41,275 bases of DNA from an uncultured Erysipelotrichaceae bacterium (GTDB lineage Bacteria; Bacillota_I; Bacilli_A; Erysipelotrichales; Erysipelotrichaceae): the NCBI GenBank assembly GCA_902793635.1, contig CADBEA010000019.1, forward strand, positions 1 to 41,275, written 5' to 3'. The position numbers and the translations under genes are program-made. Positions 7,706 to 19,100 of this stretch are shown here, in pieces; within the stretch, counting starts at the first letter, position 1; each line of letters opens with the position of its first letter. The notes under the pieces were generated by a model. That model saw only the letters and a program-made list of their open reading frames with translations, was not told the origin of the DNA and ran no database searches.

Positions 7706-8083
7706 CTATTCCAGAACAACAAAAGCAGTCGCATAATCCTGCTCCGTCGTGATCGACAGCAGGATTTTTTCCGCTCCGGCCTGTTCCATCAGCGCCTGCA
7801 GTTCCGGCGTGATGTTGATATAGGGGGAACCGTCTTCGCGGTGCAGTGATTCCACCATACGCAGATCGAAATGATGGCTTTCCAGCAAAGGCGCGAGCGC
7901 TTTGTAAACGGCTTCCTTGGCGGCGAAACGGGCCGCGTAGTAGGCGGCTGTCTGCACGCCCTGCGGTGCCAGGCGGTTCTCCGCTTCCGTGAAGGTATGA
8001 CGGAAAAAAGCAGTTTCTCCTTTGTCGAGCAGCTTCTGCAGGCGGGGAATATAGACCATGTCGATGCCGATGTTTCTTGTCAT
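7706..8083 (-). CDS. acpS: Holo-[acyl-carrier-protein] synthase
   Basis: This 125-residue cytoplasmic enzyme transfers 4'-phosphopantetheine from CoA to acyl carrier protein. Family residues are visible: IGIDMV with the metal ligand D8, FTEAE, and RFAAKEAVYKAL with E57. Length is normal for AcpS. A possible -10 box TATGAT (minus strand, 8095-8090) lies six bases before the ATG, so the mRNA may start at the initiation codon; AGGA just before the ATG could still act as a ribosome binding site if transcription starts earlier. It heads a two-gene unit with the YdcF-like protein. Confidence 0.93.
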   Translation of the reverse strand: MTRNIGIDMVYIPRLQKLLDKGETAFFRHTFTEAENRLAPQGVQTAAYYAARFAAKEAVYKALAPLLESHHFDLRMVESLHREDGSPYINITPELQALMEQAGAEKILLSITTEQDYATAFVVLE

Positions 8084-8089
8084 AGTCCT

Positions 8090-8095
8090 ATCATA
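8090..8095 (-). promoter_or_regulatory. Candidate -10 box of acpS, leaderless spacing
   Basis: The minus-strand TATGAT ends six bases before the acpS ATG (8083). A start site seven bases after the -10 would be the A of the ATG. No good -35 box is visible. Confidence 0.4.
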
Positions 8096-8134
8096 CAGGA
8101 TTTTTCGCAGCAGGACTTGTCTTTTGGAATTTTC

Positions 8135-8143
8135 TGCTATAAT
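8135..8143 (+). promoter_or_regulatory. Extended -10 promoter of a short leader or small RNA
   Basis: TGCTATAAT is a perfect extended -10 (TATAAT at 8138-8143). Transcription would start near 8150, well upstream of the GH1 gene, and meet a terminator at 8291-8332. A TTGTCT upstream (spacing 15) is a poor -35. Confidence 0.6.
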
Positions 8144-8151
8144 GAAATTAC

Positions 8152-8167
8152 GAATGACGGGTCATTC
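8152..8167 (+). promoter_or_regulatory. Operator-like dyad at the transcription start
   Basis: GAATGACGGGTCATTC has perfect 7-base arms around a GG centre and begins about where the transcript from TATAAT 8138-8143 would start. Position and symmetry fit a repressor site. Confidence 0.4.
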
Positions 8168-8250
8168 CCCGTCACTCATGACATTCTCGCCGATATGTGT
8201 GTATGGCTTCACACAAAATGGAAGGAGGCCGAGGGTGTGTAAGCGCGTGA

Positions 8251-9864
<1,614 letters not shown>

Positions 9865-9880
9865 GACAAACTGACACAAG

Positions 9881-9905
9881 GGCAGGTGTTACAGCCTGCC
9901 TTTTT
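9881..9905 (+). terminator. Intrinsic terminator after the GH1 gene
   Basis: GGCAGG (9881-9886) pairs with CCTGCC (9895-9900), followed by TTTTT (9901-9905). Confidence 0.85.
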
Positions 9906-9952
9906 CTTATGCTCATTCATGCATGAACAAGCAATGAATGCAGGTAAAAAAA

Positions 9953-9985
9953 TGTAAATGTTTTCACGAAATGTAACGGTTTTCA
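9953..9985 (+). promoter_or_regulatory. Two tandem operator-like motifs upstream of livK
   Basis: TGTAAATGTTTTCA (9953-9966) and TGTAACGGTTTTCA (9972-9985) are 14-base repeats 19 bases apart, 32 or more bases upstream of the -35 box. They resemble the catabolite-responsive consensus (TGWAARCGYTWNCW) with one and two mismatches in the centre. The first copy matches a site before gdhA at 12 of 14 positions. Confidence 0.45.
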
Positions 9986-10016
9986 TTCAATTTGAAAGAA
10001 ATGTGTAAAAATAGTG

Positions 10017-10045
10017 TTGAAATTGAAAACAAGCCTTTCTATAAT
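10017..10045 (+). promoter_or_regulatory. livK promoter
   Basis: TTGAAA (10017-10022), a 17-base spacer and TATAAT (10040-10045) make the strongest housekeeping promoter in the window. The inverted repeat TTAGTT-CATTC-AACTAA (10045-10061) lies over the expected start site. The ribosome binding site GAGGGA precedes the ATG at 10085. Confidence 0.85.
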
Positions 10046-10084
10046 TAGTTCATTCAACTAAATAGAAAAGCGAGGGAAAGAAAC

Positions 10085-11290
10085 ATGAAGTTTAACAAGT
10101 TCGTAAAAGGAGGATTAGCCGCAGTTATGGCCATGGGTATGATGGCCTGCAGCAACAGCGGCGGATCCGCAACAACTACAACGACGGAACCGACTGGCGG
10201 TGACGCGGCTCTCAAACTCGGCTTCTCCGGTCCTCTGACAGGCGATGCATCTGTATACGGTCTGGCAGTACAGCATGCGGTTGAAATCGCCGTTGAAGAA
10301 GTCAATGCCGGTGAAGGCGTCAAGTTCGAAGTCAACGCACAGGACGACATGGCTGATCCGGAAAAGGCAGTCTCTGCTTACAACGCTCTGATGGACTGGG
10401 GCATGCAGGTATCCCTGCTGACCGTTACTTCCGGTGCCGGTCAGGCAGTTGCTCCGCAGTATCAGAAAGACAATATGTTCGGTATCACACCATCTGCTTC
10501 CTCGACAGCAGTCATCTATGCGGATGCTGAAAACAGCGCCAATCCTTATGGCAGCGTCTTCCAGATGTGCTTCACAGACCCGAACCAGGGTACTGCATCT
10601 GCTGCATATCTGAAGAAACATGCTGAACTCGGCACAAAGGTAGCTGTCATCTACAGAAGTGATGACAACTATTCCTCCGGTATCTACAACACATTCATGG
10701 CTGAAGCAGAGAAAGAAGGCCTGGAAGTCGTCTCTACTGCAGCTTTCGTAAATGCCGATACAGACTATTCTGTACAGGTCAAGCAGGCTGCTGATGCCGG
10801 TGCTGAAATCGTATTCCTTCCAATTTACTATCAGCCGGCATCACAGATCCTGGTTGAAGCAAACAAGCAGGGCTACAAACCGGTATTCTTCGGATGCGAT
10901 GGTATGGACGGTATTCTCTCGCTTGACAACTTTGACAAGAGTCTGGCTGAAGGCTTATACATGCTGACACCGTTCTCTGCTGATGCGACAGACGAAAAGA
11001 CACAGAACTTCGTCAAGAAGTATCAGGAAAAGTTCGGTGAAGTTCCGAACCAGTTCGCAGCTGACGCATATGACTGTGTCTATGCAGTCAAGCAGGCTGC
11101 TGATGCTGCCGGTGTTACAGCTGACATGTCCACTGCTGACATCACAGCTGCTATGGTAGCTCAGTTCACATCCATGACATTCGACGGCATCACCGGCACT
11201 TCCATGAAGTGGTCCAAGACCGGCGAAGTCTCCAAGGATCCGAAGGCAGTCGTTATCCAGAACGGTGCTTACGTTGGCGTTGAAGACTGA
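10085..11290 (+). CDS. livK: Branched-chain amino acid ABC transporter substrate-binding lipoprotein
   Basis: The 401-residue protein has a lipoprotein signal (MMAC, lipid cysteine C22), a Ser/Thr-rich linker, then a type I periplasmic-binding fold: LKLGFSGPLTGDASVYG, AVEIAVEEVNA, TVTSGAGQAVAPQYQ, SSTAVIYADAENS and FGCDGMDG. This is the LivJ/LivK family, which captures leucine, isoleucine, valine or related ligands and hands them to LivHM. It is the first gene of a complete transporter operon. Its codons look more A/T-tolerant and uniform than its neighbours (TCT, ACA, GCT), consistent with high expression. A long hairpin after its stop probably lets more binding protein than permease be made. 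Confidence 0.92.
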   Translation: MKFNKFVKGGLAAVMAMGMMACSNSGGSATTTTTEPTGGDAALKLGFSGPLTGDASVYGLAVQHAVEIAVEEVNAGEGVKFEVNAQDDMADPEKAVSAYNALMDWGMQVSLLTVTSGAGQAVAPQYQKDNMFGITPSASSTAVIYADAENSANPYGSVFQMCFTDPNQGTASAAYLKKHAELGTKVAVIYRSDDNYSSGIYNTFMAEAEKEGLEVVSTAAFVNADTDYSVQVKQAADAGAEIVFLPIYYQPASQILVEANKQGYKPVFFGCDGMDGILSLDNFDKSLAEGLYMLTPFSADATDEKTQNFVKKYQEKFGEVPNQFAADAYDCVYAVKQAADAAGVTADMSTADITAAMVAQFTSMTFDGITGTSMKWSKTGEVSKDPKAVVIQNGAYVGVED

Positions 11291-11315
11291 CTTCTAACGA
11301 ACAGGATTTACCAGG

Positions 11316-11351
11316 AAAGGTTGCCAATGTTGATTAATATTGGTAACCTTT
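11316..11351 (+). terminator. Intercistronic hairpin between livK and livH
   Basis: Bases 11316-11331 pair with 11336-11351 over 16 positions (two G-U pairs) around a 4-base loop, followed by an A/T-rich tail with scattered T runs. It may act as a leaky terminator or as a 3' stabiliser of the livK message. Confidence 0.7.
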
Positions 11352-11387
11352 ATTTGTTTATATTTATTTAATAAGGGGGAGTTCTGT

Positions 11388-12266
11388 ATGGCTTTTCTTT
11401 CATATTTAATCAGCGGACTCGGCCTGGGAAGTGTCTACGCGATCATCGCGCTTGGCTACAGTATGGTTTACGGTATTGCCAAGATGCTGAACTTCGCGCA
11501 TGGTGATGTCATCATGGTTGGCGCCTATGTTTCTTTCTTTGCCATGACGCTGGCCGGCCTGCCGTTTGTCGTCAGTGCTCTGGCTGCTGTCGTGATCTGC
11601 ACCATGCTGGGCATGACGATCGAGAGACTGGCATACAAGCCGCTGCGTCAGGCATCCAGTCTGGCTGTTCTGATCACGGCGATCGGCGTCAGTTATTTTC
11701 TGCAGAATGCGGCCCAGCTGTTATGGGGATCCGACACCAAGATCTATCCGACGATTCTCGCCGGTGCTGTTTCGCTGTTCGGCGGTCAGCTGTCGATTTC
11801 CTATCTGACCATCGTGACGATCCTGACCTGTATTCTGATCATGGTCGTTCTGATTCTGTTTATCAATAAGACGAAGACCGGCAAGGCCATGCGGGCCTGC
11901 TCGGAAGACAAAGGCGCTGCCACGCTGATGGGCATCAATGTCAATCAGATCATTTCCATCACCTTTGCCATCGGTTCCGGTCTGGCCGCGATCGCCGCCG
12001 TGCTGCTTTGCGCGACTTATCCGTCGGTTTATCCGACGCTTGGTTCCATGCCTGGTATCCGTGCTTTCACGGCCGCGGTATTCGGCGGTATCGGCTCGAT
12101 TCCCGGCGCTTTCCTGGGCGGTCTTCTGCTCGGTGTCATCGAGACGATGGCCAAGGCGTATATTTCCACCCAGCTGTCTGACGCGATCGTTTTCGCGGTG
12201 CTGATCGTCGTGCTTCTGATCAAGCCGACCGGACTGCTCGGCCGCAAGATCAGTGAGAAAGTGTGA
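11388..12266 (+). CDS. livH: Branched-chain amino acid ABC transporter permease LivH
   Basis: The 292-residue hydrophobic protein has about eight membrane spans and the LivH hallmarks GLGLGSVYAIIALGYSMVYGIAKMLNFAHGD at the N-terminus and FGGIGSIPGAFLGGLLLGVIE near the C-terminus. It forms one half of the membrane channel. ATG 11388 is preceded by AAGGGGGAG (11373-11381) at good spacing; longer in-frame starts lie within the intercistronic hairpin tail and are rejected. livM follows after 10 bases. Confidence 0.92.
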   Translation: MAFLSYLISGLGLGSVYAIIALGYSMVYGIAKMLNFAHGDVIMVGAYVSFFAMTLAGLPFVVSALAAVVICTMLGMTIERLAYKPLRQASSLAVLITAIGVSYFLQNAAQLLWGSDTKIYPTILAGAVSLFGGQLSISYLTIVTILTCILIMVVLILFINKTKTGKAMRACSEDKGAATLMGINVNQIISITFAIGSGLAAIAAVLLCATYPSVYPTLGSMPGIRAFTAAVFGGIGSIPGAFLGGLLLGVIETMAKAYISTQLSDAIVFAVLIVVLLIKPTGLLGRKISEKV

Positions 12267-12276
12267 GGGCCGCGGT

Positions 12277-13344
12277 ATGAAATTCATCAAAGCTTTATGG
12301 AATCCGAAACTGCGTTCGCGGACGATCAGCTATCTGGTCGTCGTCGCGGCATATATCCTGCTGCAGGCCATGATGGCAACCGGCAACCTGAGCCGTCTGT
12401 TCACGTCTCTGCTGGTGCCGGTAACGGCGTATACCGTCGCCGCCATCGGTCTGAATCTGAACGTCGGTATTTCCGGTGAACTGAATCTTGGCCAGGCCGG
12501 CTTTATGAGCATTGGCGCCTTTACGGCTGTCGTTGTTTCCGCTCTGCTGGAAGGAGCGGGAGTCGGCGCTCTGCTGCGGCTTGTCATATGCATCGCCGCC
12601 GGTGCCCTGATGGCTGCTGTCATGGGCTGGCTGATCAGTATTCCGGTATTGAAACTGCGCGGTGACTATCTGGCGATCGTCACACTGGCGTTCGGCCAGA
12701 TCATCATGTCGCTGCTCAACAACGTATATGTCGGTCTTGATCCCAAGGGTCTGCATTTTGCCTTCGTGACAAACACGATCCAGATGGAACCGGGCGGCAA
12801 GCTTCTGATCAGCGGTCCGATGGGCGCGACCGGTGTTTCCACCGCTTCCACGTTCACGGCCGGCTTCCTGCTGATCCTGATCGCGCTGGCCGTTGTCTAT
12901 AACCTGATGTACAGCCGTAACGGCCGGGCCATCATGGCTTCCCGTGACAACCGTATCGCCGCCGAATCCGTCGGCATCAAGGTATCCCAGGCAAAGACGC
13001 TCGCCTTCGTGACGGCATCCTGTCTGGCTGGTGCGGCCGGCGCTCTGTACGCGCTGAATTATTCGTCCTTCGCGGCGACGAAGTTTGACTTCAACAACTC
13101 GATCTTACTGCTGGTATATGTCGTACTCGGCGGTCTGGGCAATATGACCGGCACGGTGATCGCCACCGCGCTGCTCGTCGTCCTGCCGGAAATGCTGCGC
13201 TTCCTGCAGAATTACCGTATGCTGATATACGCCATCGTTCTGATCGTGATCATGCTTGTTTCCAACAATGAATATCTGCGGCTGAAAATGCAGCAGCTGA
13301 AAACCAAACTGACCAGGAAGAAAGGAGCCCCTGCCAATGAGTGA
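12277..13344 (+). CDS. livM: Branched-chain amino acid ABC transporter permease LivM
   Basis: The 355-residue membrane protein carries the LivM motif LNLNVGISGELNLGQAGFMSIGAF, the conserved LRGDYLAIVTLAFGQI segment, and GRAIMASRDNRIAAESVGI in the loop that contacts the ATPases. It pairs with LivH to form the pore. The start at 12277 lies ten bases after the livH stop, with GAGGGC upstream. Its 3' end overlaps the livG start by eight bases (ATGAGTGA), which suggests translational coupling. Confidence 0.92.
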   Translation: MKFIKALWNPKLRSRTISYLVVVAAYILLQAMMATGNLSRLFTSLLVPVTAYTVAAIGLNLNVGISGELNLGQAGFMSIGAFTAVVVSALLEGAGVGALLRLVICIAAGALMAAVMGWLISIPVLKLRGDYLAIVTLAFGQIIMSLLNNVYVGLDPKGLHFAFVTNTIQMEPGGKLLISGPMGATGVSTASTFTAGFLLILIALAVVYNLMYSRNGRAIMASRDNRIAAESVGIKVSQAKTLAFVTASCLAGAAGALYALNYSSFAATKFDFNNSILLLVYVVLGGLGNMTGTVIATALLVVLPEMLRFLQNYRMLIYAIVLIVIMLVSNNEYLRLKMQQLKTKLTRKKGAPANE

Positions 13345-14116
13345 GAATAACAGCCAGGCTCCGATCCTGGAAGTGACAGATCTCGGTATCGATTTCGGCG
13401 GTCTGACCGCTGTCAACGATCTGAATCTGAACGTATATCCCAATGAGATCGTCGGACTGATCGGCCCGAACGGTGCCGGCAAGACGACTGTCTTCAACAT
13501 GCTGACAAAAGTGTATCAGCCGACCCGCGGCACCATTAAGCTGCTGGGTCAGGACACCGCGAAAATGACGACGATCGACGTGAACAAGGCCGGTATCGCC
13601 AGAACCTTCCAGAATATCCGTCTGTTTATGAACATGAGTGTTCTGGACAACGTTCTGACCGGCATGCACAACGATATTTCCTATGGCAACGTCAGTGCCA
13701 TCTTCCGGCTTCCGAAATACTATCAGGAAGAAAAGGAAAAGACAGAGCGGGCCATGGAACTGCTGAAGATCTTCGATCTGGATCAGAAAGCGGATCTGAT
13801 CGCCGGCAATCTGCCGTATGGTGAACAGAGACGTCTGGAAATCGCCCGCGCGCTGGCCACCCAGCCGAAGCTTCTGCTGCTTGACGAACCGGCGGCCGGC
13901 ATGAATCCGCAGGAAACGGAAGAACTGATGAAGACGATCCGTTTCGTACGCGATCATTTCCAGATCGCCGTGCTGCTGATCGAACATGATATGAAACTGG
14001 TCATGGGTATCTGTGAAAGGATCACCGTGCTGAACTTCGGTATGATGCTGATGCAGGGAACACCGGAAGAAGTACGTTCCAATCCGGATGTCATCAAGGC
14101 TTACCTGGGAGAGTGA
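13337..14116 (+). CDS. livG: Branched-chain amino acid ABC transporter ATP-binding protein LivG
   Basis: This 259-residue ATPase has Walker A GPNGAGKTT near residue 45, the variant signature LPYGEQRRLEIARAL, and Walker B LLLLDEPAAGMNP, all typical of LivG, which uses YGEQR instead of SGGQ. The C-terminal MMLMQGTPEEV is also family-like. The ribosome binding site AAAGGAG lies within the end of livM, and livF follows after four bases. Confidence 0.93.
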   Translation: MSENNSQAPILEVTDLGIDFGGLTAVNDLNLNVYPNEIVGLIGPNGAGKTTVFNMLTKVYQPTRGTIKLLGQDTAKMTTIDVNKAGIARTFQNIRLFMNMSVLDNVLTGMHNDISYGNVSAIFRLPKYYQEEKEKTERAMELLKIFDLDQKADLIAGNLPYGEQRRLEIARALATQPKLLLLDEPAAGMNPQETEELMKTIRFVRDHFQIAVLLIEHDMKLVMGICERITVLNFGMMLMQGTPEEVRSNPDVIKAYLGE

Positions 14117-14120
14117 CGAT

Positions 14121-14825
<705 letters not shown>

Positions 14826-14833
14826 TCATAATT

Positions 14834-15511
14834 ATGTATGTAAAAGATCATATGACGAAGGATCTGAAAACGATCAATGCCGATACTTCCGTCCTGAAGG
14901 CACTGGAAATTATGGGCAAGAATCATTTCCACCGTCTGCCGGTCGTTGACGAAAACGGAAAACTGATCGGTCTGGTCACCGAAGGACTTGTCACGGAAAC
15001 ATCCGGCAAGAATTCCACGTCCCTGTCGATTTATGAACTGAATTATCTTCTGTCCCGCACCAAAGCGAGCGATATCATGATCAGGGATGTCAAGACGATT
15101 TCGCCGGACGTATTCCTGGAAGAAGCGGCGGCTGTTATGCTGGAAAACAACATCAACGTTCTGCCGGTCGTCGTCGATGACAATAAAGTCGTCGGCATCA
15201 TCACCGAAAAGGACATGTTCCAGGCATTCACGGAACTGATGGGTTATAAGCATCAGGGCACGAAGTTCGTCTTCAGCTGTGAGGACGTGCCGGGCATCTT
15301 CGCAAAGATCGCCGAACTGTTCGCGGAAAATGACGCAAACCTGGAATCCGCGGCCGTCTATCACAACGAAGAACGCGGCACCGAAGTCGTCGTAAAAGCG
15401 ACCGGCGAGATCTCCGTCGAGAGCATGACGGATATTCTGAAAGAAGCCGGCTTCAAGGTCATGCGCGTCATTCAGACCACCAAGGAAGGCGAGACGATCG
15501 TATTCTGCTGA
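14834..15511 (+). CDS. CBS-CBS-ACT regulatory protein, AcuB-like
   Basis: The 225-residue soluble protein has two CBS motifs (residues 1-60, MYVKDHMTKDLKTINAD; and about 77-135, ASDIMIRDVKTISPD to GIITEKDMF), which bind adenosine nucleotides in related proteins. An ACT-like domain follows from about residue 142 (FVFSCEDVPGIFAKIAELFAENDANLESA), a fold that binds amino acids. It is the last gene of the liv operon, with ribosome binding site GGAGGAT and the operon terminator right after it. I infer that it senses energy state and branched-chain amino acids and adjusts transport or metabolism; no direct target is visible. Confidence 0.85.
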   Translation: MYVKDHMTKDLKTINADTSVLKALEIMGKNHFHRLPVVDENGKLIGLVTEGLVTETSGKNSTSLSIYELNYLLSRTKASDIMIRDVKTISPDVFLEEAAAVMLENNINVLPVVVDDNKVVGIITEKDMFQAFTELMGYKHQGTKFVFSCEDVPGIFAKIAELFAENDANLESAAVYHNEERGTEVVVKATGEISVESMTDILKEAGFKVMRVIQTTKEGETIVFC

Positions 15512-15518
15512 GTTAAGG

Positions 15519-15546
15519 ACTGTTCACCATCGGGTGAGCAGTTTTT
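15519..15546 (+). terminator. Intrinsic terminator of the liv operon
   Basis: ACTGTTCACC (15519-15528) pairs with GGTGAGCAGT (15533-15542), with one U-G pair and a 4-base loop, followed by T residues to 15546. Confidence 0.88.
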
Positions 15547-15552
15547 ATTTGC

Positions 15553-15582
15553 TTGAAGCAGCTGAAAAGGGAAGTGTATAAT
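15553..15582 (+). promoter_or_regulatory. Promoter of the small membrane protein gene
   Basis: TTGAAG (15553-15558), an 18-base spacer and TATAAT (15577-15582); AAGGAG (15594-15599) then precedes the ATG at 15611. Confidence 0.7.
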
Positions 15583-15610
15583 GCTCTGGTAACAAGGAGT
15601 ACAGTTAACG

Positions 15611-16048
15611 ATGGATGATATTGTTTTCTATATTATGGATGCCGGCGTATTTGTGATGTTCGCCTATATGCTGTGGCGTTCGACGACAGTCGTCATTGAG
15701 TCAAAGATCGGCAACAAATGGATCATTGCCGGAATGTTTCTGCTGCTGGGTGCGGTCGGTTTTCTGAATTACCGGGCACCGTTTACCTGGATCCAGTTGG
15801 CTTTTATGATTCTGATTGCCGGTATGTACATGATGCTGAAGAGCGGTCTCAGCAACGACGGCATTATCATGGCGGGATCCTTTCTTTCTTTTGAGAAAGC
15901 GGGCAAAATCACGGTCTATAAGAAGGATCACTGCATCAGCTTTGACTCAAGAGGCAGACGCGTCGATCTGTTCTTTGACGAAGGACAGATGGAAGAGGTG
16001 CGCTCTTTCCTGAAGGAACACAGCAGCGCCGGTGTGCAGACGCGATAA
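15611..16048 (+). CDS. Small membrane protein of unknown function
   Basis: The 145-residue protein has three likely membrane spans (about residues 5-20, 37-52 and 58-75), then a C-terminal soluble part of about 65 residues with alternating beta pattern (ITVYKKDHCISFDSRGRRVDLFF). That layout resembles small membrane proteins with a PH-like tail, such as DUF5673-type proteins, but I cannot assign it firmly. It is a single-gene unit with a clear promoter, ribosome binding site and terminator. Confidence 0.75.
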   Translation: MDDIVFYIMDAGVFVMFAYMLWRSTTVVIESKIGNKWIIAGMFLLLGAVGFLNYRAPFTWIQLAFMILIAGMYMMLKSGLSNDGIIMAGSFLSFEKAGKITVYKKDHCISFDSRGRRVDLFFDEGQMEEVRSFLKEHSSAGVQTR

Positions 16049-16064
16049 AAACAGATCGGAAGAT

Positions 16065-16098
16065 AACTGCTGAGCTGCCATAAGCCCGGCAGTTTTTT
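16065..16098 (+). terminator. Intrinsic terminator after the small membrane protein gene
   Basis: AACTGC (16065-16070) pairs with GCAGTT (16089-16094), with an inner GCT/AGC pairing, followed by six T residues. Confidence 0.75.
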
Positions 16099-16131
16099 CT
16101 TTCTCGCATGTTCGGGAAAAGAAATATAGAT

Positions 16132-16137
16132 TACAAT
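16132..16137 (+). promoter_or_regulatory. Possible -10 box of the TIR gene
   Basis: TACAAT lies about 57 bases before the ATG. The best upstream hexamer, TTCGGG, has a short 15-base spacer, so the call is weak. Confidence 0.3.
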
Positions 16138-16193
16138 GAAACAGACAGCAGTGGTGCTGGGAAACTTTCGCGGCACATACCAGAGGTGCGGAC

Positions 16194-19100
16194 ATGATCG
16201 AGAAGTATAATGCGTTTATCTCTTACCGTCACGTGGAAAGAGATATCAAAGTGGCAGAGGATATCCAGAATCAGCTGGAACATTTTAAGATACCAAAGGC
16301 GATCGCCGAAAAGACCGGTGTTCAGAAAATCGAACGCATTTTCCGTGACAAAAGCGAGCTGCCGATCACCAGCAACCTGACCGACGACATTCAAACCGCA
16401 CTGAAAAACTCGGATTTTCTGATCGTGATCTGTTCACCGGAAGTTCTTGAATCACTCTGGGTCAGACGGGAAATCGAACTGTTTCTGAAGACGCATCCTT
16501 ATGAAAGGATCCTGACGGTGCTGAGCGCCGGTGAACCGCAGACCGCGATTCCCGATCTGCTTCTGAAACGGCGCATCGAAACAGTGGATGAAAACGGCCG
16601 TCCGGTCGTCATTGAAGAACCGACCGAACCGCTTTCCTGTGATTACCGCCTGCCCTTGAAACAGGCCCGGAAAGTGGAACTGCCCAGACTTGCCGCCGCA
16701 TTGATCGGCTGCTCGTATGATGAACTGGTGCAGCGGGCGGAACAGTACCGGCTGAGAAGATGGCGCCTGATCGCCGGCTCGGTGGCGGCCGCTTCCGCCG
16801 TCGCTCTGTCATATCTGATCTGGAGCAACCGTCAGATTTCGCATAATCTGGAACAGTCACAGAAGAATATGTCGCTGTATCTGGCCGAAGAATCCGGCAC
16901 AGCTCTGGAAAATCAGGACCGGCTGCGGGCCGTCTGGCTGGCTCTGAAGGCTCTGCCTTCGGAAACGGAAAACAAGCCGGTCATCAGCGAAGCAGAATAC
17001 GCGCTGGCGGAAGCGACCCGTGTTTACAAGCTTCCGTCCGTGTTGGAATACACAGCCGTCCGGCTGTTTGAAACCGAATATGATATCCGTGATTTTCTGA
17101 TCAGTCCGGACCGGACGGTGATGACGGCTGTTGATCAGGAGGATAATCTGTATCTCTGGAAACTGCCGGAAGGGGAATTGATCCGTTCTCAGAAACTGCC
17201 GCAGTACACGTCTCTGTTTGACGGCGGTGAAGCGGGCTTTTATACATCGGCGAATCACAGTACCCAGCTGTTAAGCTGGCAGGATGGCAGCGTCATCTGG
17301 GAAAACGACGCTCCTTCCCACAGCCTGTCGCTGTATGTGCAGAAAGAAAGCGGTCTTTTGCTGAAGTGGACGGAGGAACAGATCAGCCTCGTCGGTGAAG
17401 ACGGAAAGACCGTCCGTACGATGGCGGTGCCGGAACTGGCCGCCGGCTTTCGTATGGAAACTGCCGCGCTGGATCCTTCCGGCACAAAGGCTTTGCTGGT
17501 ATACCGTAACAACAGTCAGTCGGCTGTCATGCTGGCGGATCTGGAAAGCGAAGCGACAAAGCTGCTGCGGGACGATCTGATCATTGCCGATCGGGCGGAG
17601 TTTCTGGATGACGGAACCGTGCTGATCTGTGAAATGGCAAATCCGCTGAATGAAATCTCGGAAGAGAGTTTCGATCAGTCATACTATCTCTATAACATGC
17701 ATGCGAATATCTGGCGGCTGGATCCGGAAAGCGGCGAAGTCATTTTCAAAACAGCCATTCCGTTCAGCCAGGAAGGATATTTCAGAAGCTATGAAAGAAT
17801 CGACTACCTTGACAGTGAAGGACAGACACAGGATGGTCTTTTGTGTAATCTTGCCACTGTGCAGGCAATCGTGAATCTGAGCGATGGCAGTGTTTTCAAG
17901 ATGTCCGAGTGGCCGGCAGTTGTCAAAAACACGATTTCCCGTGATAAGGAAACCATCTTCACACTGCTGTCCGACGGCAGTCTTGGCATCAATTCATTCA
18001 ACGACAATTATGTCAGCGGCATCAAAGCCTTTGTCCGCGATGCCGAAAAGGCAGTGATCTACGGCAAAGAAGAAGGCTCCCTGGCTTCCGTCATGGTCAT
18101 GCCGAAAGGACAGCCGTACATCATTCAGTATGTGCCGGCCGATTACCCGCCCGGCTATCAGCGGCTGGAAAACATTCAGACCAGAACGATCGAGAGCGCC
18201 ATTATGAGGGACGACCGGCTGGCCATGGAGTACAGGGATGATAGCCATGAGAGGCATATAACCGTCTTTGATATCCATACGGAACAGCCCGTGCTTGATT
18301 ATGAAGCGGAGATCGGTGAAGATGCCGCGTATCTGTTCAGCCGGGACGGCAGTATGTTCTATGTCGTTTCCGACGTGGATGACCATATCCGGATCGCGAA
18401 GATGTCACTGTCTGACGGCAGCCGCACGGACAGTTTCGTGATCGATCCGGATCTGATCCTGCAGGATTCGGCTTTCTCAATGAAGGACAGCCTGATCCGG
18501 TATGTCTGCTATGTGCATTCCGAGGATGGCAATGTCCTGAAAATGGGTGCATATGACTGTATGAAAGGTGAGGAACTTTCCGGCGCGGAGATCGATTCCG
18601 AAGGATTCCCCGATACCCTCATGATCCAGAACTGCGTTTTTTCGGAGGATGGCAAAAGCTGTCTGCTGGAAATCCGCAATTATGGCAAAGACACCCAGAA
18701 AAACGAACTCTATTATATGACGGCCGGACAGAAACCTTTCCTGCTGGACGCATCGGATGAACCGCACTATCCCGGTCTCTTCAATTCTTCCTCGACTGCC
18801 TTCGCGACGGTTTTTAACGGCGAGATCACCGTCTATGACATGAGCGGCCAGCCATCCGGCAACATATCCTTCAAGCCGGACAGCTATCTTTCGGCGGCTT
18901 ATCTGAACGACGAGCTGTATCTTTTGACCAATGAAGGAATCGTCTACCGGTATTCCGCGAAAAACGAACTGCTCATGAAGTACTCGGTGGGCATCTATAC
19001 CAATTCACTGTATGTTTCAAATGACCGCTACGAATGGCAGCAGGATGCCGGCAACATCTATCTGCAGGCCAACGGCATTCTCAGTGTGATCGATCCGCAG

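Noticed and set aside
8229-8250. Possible T-box motif (AGGGTG...GCGCGTG)
   Set aside because: It lacks the UGGN tRNA-acceptor contact and the spacing of the conserved T-box bulge, and the downstream gene is a glycosidase rather than an amino-acid gene.
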